A stretch of DNA of 41,989 nt from Woeseiaceae bacterium (GTDB lineage Bacteria; Pseudomonadota; Gammaproteobacteria; Steroidobacterales; Woeseiaceae): NCBI GenBank assembly GCA_028289545.1, contig JANQPG010000017.1, positions 1 to 41,989 on the forward strand, read 5' to 3'. Under the pieces are notes generated by a model that was given only the letters and a program-made list of their open reading frames with translations, searched no databases and was not told where the DNA came from. Positions 35,934 through 41,989 of this stretch are shown here, in pieces. How positions within the stretch are numbered: the stretch's first letter is position 1; each line of letters opens with the position of its first letter. The translations under genes and the position numbers were made by a program.

Positions 35934-36261
35934 TCGCTAATTCCCTGGTGGATGATCCGGCCTTCCCACTAAAATTCTTACACGGTCAGATGACACCAAA
36001 AAGTCAATTCCGGCGTGCTACGCTGATTATAAAGCAAGATCCGCGCCAAGTGCGTAATACTATGTTTTTTATGCTGTTTTTGGTCGAACGCTCAACACCG
36101 GCATTCCGGGCTGTATAAAAAATCGACAGTCCAGACCGCGGTCGGCCTCCTCGCCCGCCTGAGAGGAAACCTCGCCGTAAACCAGGCCGTGAATTTTACG
36201 ACGGATCGCGCCGTGCATGTGCTGATTTGGCGCACATATCATGGGTTCCGCACACCGGTTA
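35934..36261. promoter_or_regulatory. Promoter region of the HPr-rel-A cassette
   Basis: This region is AT-rich near the cassette. On the minus strand a TATAAT lies at 36031-36026 and a TTGACT near 36002-36007, but no pair has standard spacing. A minus-strand open frame covering 36069-36240 continues into the Fic gene, has no start or domain support, and is not called. Confidence 0.3.
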
Positions 36262-36307
36262 AATACGGCCATTTTAGTGGCCGTATTAATGCTAGAATGG
36301 CCGTATT
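36262..36307. promoter_or_regulatory. Three-copy operator-like repeat before the Fic gene
   Basis: AATACGGCCA (36262-36271) and TGGCCGTATT (36278-36287) form a perfect inverted repeat around six bases. TGGCCGTATT recurs at 36298-36307, exactly 20 bases on, two helical turns. A TAGAAT hexamer (36293-36298) could be the -10 element, placing the repeat over the promoter. It is probably the binding site of the Fic protein's own winged helix or another local regulator. Confidence 0.75.
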
Positions 36308-36333
36308 CGAGAGCAACGCCCAGTGATTCGGCC

Positions 36334-37326
36334 GTGAAACACGATACATCGCAGATTTTCGCCGCTTTCCAGCGATCTCGCGGAGATTTGTCGCTACCGG
36401 AGCTACTTATCGACATCGACCATGCGGTACCGGAAAGGACCCTCCGCCGCTGGCTGTCAAAGTGGGTCGACGAAGGGCGGCTCATCAAATCCGGCAATCG
36501 CCGATCCACACGCTACCGCATGACCGATGCCAGCACCGAACCCGAGTTCGAGTTCCTCAAGGGTTTGAGTGCACCGCGAAAACGCGCGCTGCTCGGCCAA
36601 CTGCGGGACCTTTGGACCCACACTTCTACAGCCGTCGAAGGCAACACGCTCACCCTGGGCGACACACACTTTGTGCTGGAGCAAGGGCTAACAATTTCCG
36701 GCAAACCCATCAAAGACCACCAGGAGGTCATTGGCCACTCGCGCGCGATCGACATTCTGTACCGGAGTCTGAGCACAACAATCAATAAGCAGACCGTCTT
36801 CGATCTGCACAAGGCGGTACAGGCCGACACGGTTATCGATATCTACAAACCGAACGGCGCGTGGAAACTCGAGCCGAACGGCACCTACACAGTTACGCGC
36901 GACAATCGGCAGGTCTACGTCGAGTACGCAGCGCCGGAAGAGGTGCCGCACCTGATGCACGAAATACTCGCGGCGCTCAATGCCGAACGCACTCCACAGC
37001 TGACCCTGGAGACTGCCCCCGAGACATACGTAAGAATCCACGCCGGCGTTGCGCACACTCATCCGTTCTGGGACGGCAACGGCCGCATTGCACGACTGCT
37101 CTCCAACATCCCATTACTCCGCGCCGGGCTGCCGCCAATTGTCATACCGGCGGAGCGGCGGCAGCTCTACGTTCAGCTACTGGCGGAATACGAGTTGGCT
37201 GTCGGTGCGATTGATCGACGCACCGGAGTTTGGCCAAAGCCGGATCTTCTCGCAGAGTTCGCGAGTTTTTGTGCCGAGTGTTATGAAGCGACACGGCGGT
37301 TGGTGGAAGAGGCGCATGGTGAGTGA
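36334..37326 (+). CDS. Fic-family AMPylase-like protein with N-terminal winged helix
   Basis: The protein has 330 residues from the GTG at 36334. The Fic motif is H243-P-F-W-D-G-N-G-R251, a complete active-site loop for AMP transfer from ATP to a target hydroxyl. An inhibitory motif S98-T-A-V-E102-G103, (S/T)xxxE(G/N), lies N-terminal, making it a class II, self-inhibited Fic. Residues about 1-65 are winged-helix-like (ELLIDIDHAVPERTLRRWLSKWVDEGRLIKSGNRRSTRYRM). In-frame ATGs at 36241 and 36289 also exist, but they fall in or before the repeat array. The target is unknown. Confidence 0.9.
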   Translation: MKHDTSQIFAAFQRSRGDLSLPELLIDIDHAVPERTLRRWLSKWVDEGRLIKSGNRRSTRYRMTDASTEPEFEFLKGLSAPRKRALLGQLRDLWTHTSTAVEGNTLTLGDTHFVLEQGLTISGKPIKDHQEVIGHSRAIDILYRSLSTTINKQTVFDLHKAVQADTVIDIYKPNGAWKLEPNGTYTVTRDNRQVYVEYAAPEEVPHLMHEILAALNAERTPQLTLETAPETYVRIHAGVAHTHPFWDGNGRIARLLSNIPLLRAGLPPIVIPAERRQLYVQLLAEYELAVGAIDRRTGVWPKPDLLAEFASFCAECYEATRRLVEEAHGE

Positions 37327-37401
37327 ATCTGGTTTGGGCGTTAGCCGTTGACGCCGCAGCTGACTGGAACCGGCGACTGAGGGACGCAAGGAAGACTAGT
37401 A

Positions 37402-37811
37402 ATGATGAAGACAACGCAAATCATCGCAGCCATGGCGCTGTTCACGATAGCCGCCGGCGCAAAAGCCGACGGTGAATGGCTGTGCACCAGCAAAGAAACG
37501 GCAGTCGTCGATGAGCATCACGAAGGTGAGCTCGTGCGCGGTCATACGAGCGACTCAGGCGAGTCTTCTTACAATTTCCTGGTCGAAACGGCCACGTCGA
37601 AATCGTCGGTGCTTCCGCAGAGCCCGTCCCCTGCGAGACACACGAGCATGCGCTCATCTGTCAGCACGCGGCACCGAAAATTGGTGACCGCTTCATGTTG
37701 CGATTTGCGTCGCGTTCGTTCGTCGCCTGGGGGCTTGGTGTTGCCATGGCCGATGGCGGCGCATTTCGAGTGAGCTGGTCTGTGTCGGCTGGGTTCTGCG
37801 AGCCTTTGTGA
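37402..37811 (+). pseudogene. Secreted Cys protein broken by a frameshift
   Basis: It begins with a good signal peptide (MMKTTQIIAAMALFTIAAGAKA) and DGEWLCTSKETAVVDEHHEGELVRGHTSDSGESSYNF in frame. From about 37575 the sensible sequence moves to another frame: GRNGHVEIVGASAEPVPCE, then HALICQHAAPKIGDRFMLR and SFVAWGLGVAMADGGAFRVSW, ending with TGA at 37811. The total is 410 bases, not a multiple of three, consistent with one indel between about 37560 and 37590. The family is unrecognised. It could be a true mutation or a sequencing error. Confidence 0.7.
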
Positions 37812-37879
37812 CGCTTCATGCCCGCGTCGCCGTTCTGATCAGGCACTTAGCCTCTAGATAGAATCTCAGGGATTCGCAA

Positions 37880-38527
37880 ATGCACAGCTTCCAACAGATC
37901 GGTGGGGTTGCAGCTCTGGTCAAAGCAGGATGCTAGATCCTGGGATTCAGCGTATTCATTTTCTTCATCGACGCGCCCAGCTTTCTGCAACCCGTCGAAA
38001 ACCTGTCGTACTTGCTCGACAATCAGGCACTCGTCCTGTCGACGATAGCGGCGATCTACCTGCTCGCCGGTGTGGCTTTGCTGGTTCTCGTCCTGGCATT
38101 ACACGAACGCCTGAAGCCCGTGATGCCGAATACGGCGCTGACTGCAACGGCGTTCGGAATCATCTGGGCAGGTCTCGTTCTGGCCAGCGGCATGATCTTC
38201 ATTGCGGGTTCTCAAAGCGCTGCGGCGCTGTTCGAATCAGACCCCGAAAGAGCCGCTACAGTCTGGCTGTCCGTAAACATTGTGCATGACGCACTGGGCG
38301 GTGGAATCGAACTCGTGGGAGGCCTATGGATGCTTCTCGCCAGCTGGATCGCTATACGGGACGGAGCGCTGCCTAAACCGCTCGGCTACCTTGGCTTGGC
38401 GATTGGTATTGTGGGCATTCTGACGGTTGTTCCTTCTCTCGCCGAACTGGCCGCAATTTTTGGCCTGGGGCAGATTGTTTGGTTTTTGTGGGTTGGGTTC
38501 ATCATGCTTTCCAAACTGCGAGCATGA
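37880..38527 (+). pseudogene. DUF4386-like membrane protein with in-frame TAG
   Basis: Reading from ATG 37880 gives MHSFQQIGGVAALVKAGC, then TAG at 37934-37936, then ILGFSVFIFFIDAPSFLQPV and on to residue 215 in the same frame. The remainder has five or six hydrophobic helices (ALVLSTIAAIYLLAGVALLVLVLAL, ATAFGIIWAGLVLASGMIFIAG) typical of small membrane proteins of DUF4386 type. The stop removes helix 1. Translation could restart near 38012. Otherwise the gene is dead, or this is one base-call error. Confidence 0.7.
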
Positions 38528-38876
38528 GCTGTTTTGATTTTTCGACGCCGGTGGAATAGAACCGAATCGGCTTGGGCCGGCGACGTTGACCGGGCGCCAT
38601 GAAGAATGGGCTGCCCAACCCCCTACCCGATCTAGTAGGTTGACATAAACTGAATCAGCTCACTGTAATGTGTCGAACCGCTGTGCACAAAAAACTCTAC
38701 ATACACGACAGATTGATGATTCGAGTTTAGCGAGACGCGGCGCTCAAGGCGATTCGGCCACGAATCGCTAAATGATTACGGACTCTGTGATGTACAGAGG
38801 CAACCCAAACTAACTCAGTGAGACGCTAGAGTGCGAAACTTGAGGCCAAGTTGCCAGAGTTGACGAAAGCCCCTTA
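38528..38876 (+). promoter_or_regulatory. Promoter and possible structured leader of the pentapeptide gene
   Basis: A good sigma-70 promoter is visible: TTGACA at 38640-38645, an 18-base spacer and TGTAAT at 38664-38669. That leaves about 200 bases of untranslated leader. Inside it, GCGATTCG (38749-38756) pairs with CGAATCGC (38761-38768), while TTTAGCGA (38726-38733) can pair with TCGCTAAA (38765-38772). The two pairings share bases and exclude each other. Confidence 0.5.
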
Positions 38877-39695
38877 ATGAACTTACTTAGCCCTAGAGGA
38901 TTCGCCGTGGGACTAATTGATTGGATTCTTTCCAAACCGCCACAAGATGCCACACTATTGGTAGACATTGCTCGCGTCTCGGTGCTGTTACTAGGGGTTA
39001 CCCTAGCCACAATTACAGTCTTCTTGGCCGGTAAACGATACGGCTTGATGCATCGCCAGCATGTTACGGATTCATTTGGCTCTGCGCTTGCTAAGCTAAG
39101 CGATCGTGAATCGAGTGTCAGAGTAGGTGCGATATATGCCTTGGAGCAGATAGCAAACGACAACCCTAGAACCTACTATTTGCCGATAATAGATACGCTT
39201 TGCGCGTTCGTCAGAGAGTATTCGGTGATCGCTCGCTACTATCAAGTACGAAAAGACCACCCAAACACCAACCACCCAAAGGAAATTAGGAATCTGGCTA
39301 AGAAGATAGCGAAATACATGACCAGCCCAGAACTCGATGTTGTGCCGGAGGATATATTCGCAGCAATCCAAGTTATTGGGAGACGAAAATACCCAAGAAA
39401 AGAATTCTCGCTCTTTAAGAGCATTACCGTTGATCTCTCTCCGAAGAGGCTGGAAAGGAAAAAGCGCTTGAACTTAAAAGGTGTATATCTTCACCACTTT
39501 CCTGGATCCGATGAAGTACTTAATTTTGATTTCGCACTTTTCGAAGATGCTGACTTTTCGTACGGCGACTTGGAAAACTGTCGATTTGCCCATGCATCAT
39601 TCTACGACGCGGATTTCGAGTGCTGCAAAATAGACATGAGTAGCTTCTCCGATGCAGATATTAATCCGAACCTGCTGCAAAACGCGTGGACGTAG
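38877..39695 (+). CDS. Membrane-anchored pentapeptide-repeat protein
   Basis: The protein has 272 residues. A hydrophobic helix at about 30-50 (VSVLLLGVTLATITVFLAG) precedes an amphipathic middle part (SFGSALAKLSDRESSVRVGAIYALEQIANDNPRTYY, a signature I associate with pentapeptide-repeat membrane proteins). Residues about 200-265 are A(D/N)LxX-type repeats (FDFALFEDADFSYGDLENCRFAHASFYDADFECCKIDMSSFSDADI). Base composition is visibly more AT-rich than the core genes, suggesting recent acquisition. Role unknown; related proteins occur in accessory and defence islands. Confidence 0.82.
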   Translation: MNLLSPRGFAVGLIDWILSKPPQDATLLVDIARVSVLLLGVTLATITVFLAGKRYGLMHRQHVTDSFGSALAKLSDRESSVRVGAIYALEQIANDNPRTYYLPIIDTLCAFVREYSVIARYYQVRKDHPNTNHPKEIRNLAKKIAKYMTSPELDVVPEDIFAAIQVIGRRKYPRKEFSLFKSITVDLSPKRLERKKRLNLKGVYLHHFPGSDEVLNFDFALFEDADFSYGDLENCRFAHASFYDADFECCKIDMSSFSDADINPNLLQNAWT

Positions 39696-40145
39696 CCTGC
39701 TTTTTGTGATTCGGCCTGACCCAACGAACCTGCACTACTCGCCCAAGCGCCTACCTGACAGTAGCTGGTATTATCAGCGAAGTTCAATCCGCCGTGCCGG
39801 CAACGAACCCGGCTCTTGGACACGTGGCCGACAACATACCGTGAGGCCTAAGCTGTCTTCGAGCTTAAGCGACCCGCGTTTAGTAAGTTGCAAGCGCGAT
39901 GCAACATCAAGCAAGCAGCAATCGCCGTGATTCCCAGCATCCAAGGACAGGATCGCGACGAACAGTCGATACATTCTAAGTCGTGAGTAGAGGCCCGGTT
40001 TAGCTGAGGCGATGTGCAGCAGTTTCAGGTGTGAGGCACGCTCGGACGTCACTACTAAAACCTGGATTTGCCTCGACTCGGTTGATCCCCAAAATGCCGA
40101 CGCCATCGCTTTTGGTGCAAACATCGAGAAATCGTATTCAGGTCA
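39696..40145. other. 450-bp gap without a confident gene
   Basis: It lies between the pentapeptide gene and the convergent XRE fusion gene. A 116-codon minus-strand frame (39774-40124) has no ribosome site or recognisable domain. Composition is mixed and I see no RNA gene, terminator or repeat. Confidence 0.5.
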
Positions 40146-41078
40146 TCATTCTCGTGAGTCTCCCTCGTCACGAATACTCGACATTGCGGCATGATAGAGG
40201 CTGATTGCATCGGAATAAACGACCCCAAGACCTATGAGTTCGGCAATGACATCCGCCTTACTCATCCCTTTAGCAATTGCGCGTCGCGTAAACACACCCG
40301 CATCACGTACGGCGACTCTGGACTCTGAGACGGCATCTCGTCCTCTCAGGTTTTCAACAGCCTGACGAAGCTCCAGGATCTCCTTCTCTATCTCGGGAAG
40401 GCTTGGTGGATCCGCCGACTCATCCACCTTAATGAAAGCGGAGAGCACACGATCAACGGGAGACTTCAGTGTTTCCTCTATCGCGGCCCTGATATCCGTT
40501 CGAAGCTTTTGGCTCCAGTCCGGCGCATTCTTGTCGTACTCGATGACCCGAAGCGCGCGGAGGTCAAACGGTACGTCGGCAATGTCGTCGACGACCAGGA
40601 TCGCTCGCTTGCCTATCGCGTGGGCCAATCCCAACTCGTACAGAACATTCGGATTCTTGCCCGTAAGGTCGGCTAGGATCAGATCCGCCCGTTTGGTCAG
40701 ATCCCATATGTCATCTACGACGTTTCCAGAGCGGTACACGTCATCCGCCCGCCGCGCCTCGAGGCCGGACTCGACGATGGCCGGCTCATAGACCTCCTCG
40801 TAATACCTGTCGAACCATCCGCCGAACGGCATGATCGTGAAGCACATACCTTCGAGAACAATTTCACCCGGCTTCACGAACGCCCCTGGCTCCAGATCGA
40901 ACGCAGCTTCGATTTTTTGGACCATCTCAAGACTTGGATTCCTTTTCTTGTTCTCAAGTAGAGAAATGGTTGTTGGATGCGCGTCTACGCGACTCGCGAA
41001 CTCTTCATGAGTCAGATTGCGCTTCTTGCGAAATTTGAGCAGTCGATCTCCGAAATCGCCTTGACTCGCCTTGGACAT
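40146..41078 (-). CDS. XRE helix-turn-helix fused to a deoxyribosyltransferase/TIR-like domain
   Basis: The protein has 310 residues. Residues about 10-65 are a Cro/C1-type helix-turn-helix (FGDRLLKFRKKRNLTHEEFASRVDAHPTTISLLENKKRNPSLEMVQKIEAAF). Residues about 80-185 resemble nucleoside 2-deoxyribosyltransferase-like/TIR-like folds: CFTIMPFGGWFDRYYEEVYEPAIVESG, RADLILADLTGKNPNVLYELGLAHAIGKRAILV, with E148 in YELG as the likely catalytic residue. Helical C-terminal third. Such domains cleave N-glycosidic bonds (nucleosides or NAD), so a sensor-effector role in defence is possible but inferred. The ATG at 41078 follows GAGGTGG. Confidence 0.82.
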   Translation of the reverse strand: MSKASQGDFGDRLLKFRKKRNLTHEEFASRVDAHPTTISLLENKKRNPSLEMVQKIEAAFDLEPGAFVKPGEIVLEGMCFTIMPFGGWFDRYYEEVYEPAIVESGLEARRADDVYRSGNVVDDIWDLTKRADLILADLTGKNPNVLYELGLAHAIGKRAILVVDDIADVPFDLRALRVIEYDKNAPDWSQKLRTDIRAAIEETLKSPVDRVLSAFIKVDESADPPSLPEIEKEILELRQAVENLRGRDAVSESRVAVRDAGVFTRRAIAKGMSKADVIAELIGLGVVYSDAISLYHAAMSSIRDEGDSRE

Positions 41079-41205
41079 AGAGCCCACCTCATCTACAGAA
41101 CCTACACTGGACTAGGCCAAAACGAATCACGCAAGGAAATATCACAAGCTGTCAGACAGACTCTAGATTGAGGGTGCAGGCACTCGGTTGATATCTTTCC
41201 GAGAT

Positions 41206-41273
41206 CGCCAAAACAAAAAACCCGCCTTCGGCGGGTCTTTTGTTTCAGATGGCGTCCCCAAGGGGATTCGAAC
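41206..41273. repeat. Left copy of tRNA-Glu 3'-end repeat (att scar)
   Basis: About 67 bases nearly identical to 41746-41812: the tRNA terminator hairpin plus the 3' acceptor and T-arm half of tRNA-Glu, stopping after GATTCGAAC. It is a partial tRNA, not functional. Integrases that use tRNA 3' ends leave exactly this duplication. Confidence 0.9.
41215..41236 (-). terminator. Duplicated terminator in the left repeat
   Basis: A copy of the GC-rich hairpin ACCCGCC-TTC-GGCGGGT with an A-tract on the plus strand, giving a T-run on the minus strand. It would still stop minus-strand transcription entering the XRE gene region. Confidence 0.75.
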
Positions 41274-41362
41274 TTCCCAATGAAACGAAGCTCTTCGCCG
41301 TATTCATAGCTGTCGCGGCGTGACCTGTGGCAAAACGATCTAGCGCGGCAAACACGTGGCGA

Positions 41363-41614
41363 CTAGGCGTCGTCAACCCATAGCTGCCCATCCCTTATGA
41401 CCTTGCAGTGGTAGCAACCGCTCTTGGTGTTGTCGATGTTGTACCACCGATGCCATCCACCTGAGCGCTCACAGTCCGTCGGCTTGTCGACGGCGCCTAA
41501 GTCGATCACGAACCAAGGGAGCAAAGAACGCATCCAAGTTCGAAACGCATACGGATGCCCTTTGTCCCAAACACGATCAGGAGGCGAAAAACTCGAGGAT
41601 TCCCGAATAGTCAT
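41363..41614 (-). CDS. Small protein inside the tRNA-flanked segment
   Basis: The protein has 83 residues, with protein-like sequence including GGWHRWYNIDNTKSGCYHCKVIRDGQLWVDD and a CxxC pair that could bind metal. There is a weak AGAG ribosome site before the ATG. It is the only candidate gene between the two tRNA-Glu repeats, so it may be cargo or residue of a mobile element. No integrase accompanies it. Confidence 0.5.
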   Translation of the reverse strand: MTIRESSSFSPPDRVWDKGHPYAFRTWMRSLLPWFVIDLGAVDKPTDCERSGGWHRWYNIDNTKSGCYHCKVIRDGQLWVDDA

Positions 41615-41745
41615 TTTGCTCTACCGAACAGGCGCAAAGGGGCCGAAACTTACTCGGCCTCTATCGGGAGGGGCACCCTCCGGGCGTCTAAGAGGCTGGC
41701 GCGTCGTTATCGAACCCAAGGTTCGCCTCGACTCAACTTGGAACG

Positions 41746-41812
41746 GCCAAAACAAAAAACCCGCCTTCGGCGGGTCTTTTGTTTCAGATGGCGTCCCCAA
41801 GGGGATTCGAAC
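41746..41812. repeat. Right copy of tRNA-Glu 3'-end repeat
   Basis: It includes the terminator and 3' half of the intact tRNA-Glu gene. Paired with 41206-41273, 539-540 bases away in direct orientation. Confidence 0.9.
41754..41775 (-). terminator. Rho-independent terminator of the tRNA operon
   Basis: On the minus strand a 7-bp GC stem (ACCCGCC/GGCGGGT) with a three-base loop is followed by six T. It begins 14 bases after the tRNA-Glu CCA end. Confidence 0.88.
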
Positions 41813-41864
41813 CCCTGTTACCGCCGTGAAAGGGCGGTGTCCTAGGCCTCTAGACGATGGGGAC
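41789..41864 (-). tRNA. tRNA-Glu (anticodon TTC)
   Basis: A 76-base cloverleaf. Acceptor GTCCCCA pairs with TGGGGAC, the anticodon stem CCGCC/GGCGG encloses TTC, the T-arm contains GGTTCGAATCC and the encoded CCA ends the gene. Its 3' half is duplicated 540 bases away, which marks it as an integration site. Confidence 0.95.
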
Positions 41865-41894
41865 GTCGTTTTTTCTGCTTTTTCAGATGGAGCT

Positions 41895-41970
<76 letters not shown>

Positions 41971-41989
41971 ACGGAGCCGCGCACTTTAC

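Noticed and set aside
36069..36240. Minus-strand coding remnant before the Fic gene
   Set aside because: The frame reads protein-like at its end but has no credible start, and its other half is antisense to Fic.
38528..41205. Insertion sequence or prophage in the accessory end
   Set aside because: No transposase, integrase or terminal inverted repeats were found; only the tRNA duplication supports mobility.

Overview
This window looks like chromosomal DNA of a fairly GC-rich, free-living gammaproteobacterium, probably marine or sediment-dwelling and near Woeseiales/Steroidobacterales. The assignment is inference from gene content: TonB-dependent receptors with FecI/FecR-type regulators, a YceH (DUF480) protein, an MMPL exporter operon, a PEP-CTERM protein and an HprK-related kinase A cassette. 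No rRNA or housekeeping marker is present to confirm it. Two tRNA genes sit at the right edge.

Region 1 (about 0-9.2 kb, minus strand) is a nutrient-uptake and cell-surface signalling locus. An ECF sigma factor and a FecR-like anti-sigma factor lead into a TonB-dependent receptor with an N-terminal STN signalling domain, then a secreted propeller-amidohydrolase. Region 2 (9.5-15.3 kb) holds a LuxR-type autoinducer-binding regulator, a cytochrome P450 and a second TonB-dependent receptor on the plus strand. They are followed by a second, closely similar ECF sigma factor and a GntR regulator on the minus strand. The two sigma factors appear to be paralogues bracketing the P450/receptor genes.

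Region 3 (15.4-24.3 kb) contains a large lipoprotein of unknown function, a VOC-fold protein, YceH, and a TetR-controlled export operon. The operon encodes an MMPL/RND transporter, a LolA-like periplasmic protein and an outer-membrane barrel, and a perfect 24-bp palindrome lies in the TetR/MMPL divergent region. Region 4 (24.4-32.2 kb) is miscellaneous: a DUF900-type alpha/beta hydrolase with a membrane partner, an EF-hand protein, a Sel1-like protein, a PEP-CTERM protein, a GNAT enzyme, a small membrane protein and a secreted beta-helix protein.

Region 5 (32.2-35.9 kb, minus strand) is the most interesting block. It is an HPr-rel-A type cassette: a small leader-bearing protein (candidate substrate), a PqqD-like chaperone, an HprK-related kinase A and a PF14907-type nucleotidyltransferase, with a GNAT acetyltransferase directly downstream. 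The last three cassette starts overlap or abut. The biochemical role of this system is, to my knowledge, undescribed.

Region 6 (36-42 kb) has accessory character. It has a Fic protein behind a three-copy operator-like repeat, two neighbouring broken genes (one frameshift, one in-frame stop), a membrane pentapeptide-repeat protein, and an XRE-HTH fused to a deoxyribosyltransferase/TIR-like domain. It ends with a duplicated 3' end of tRNA-Glu plus its terminator, the classic scar of an integrative element, followed by intact tRNA-Glu(TTC) and tRNA-Ala(GGC).
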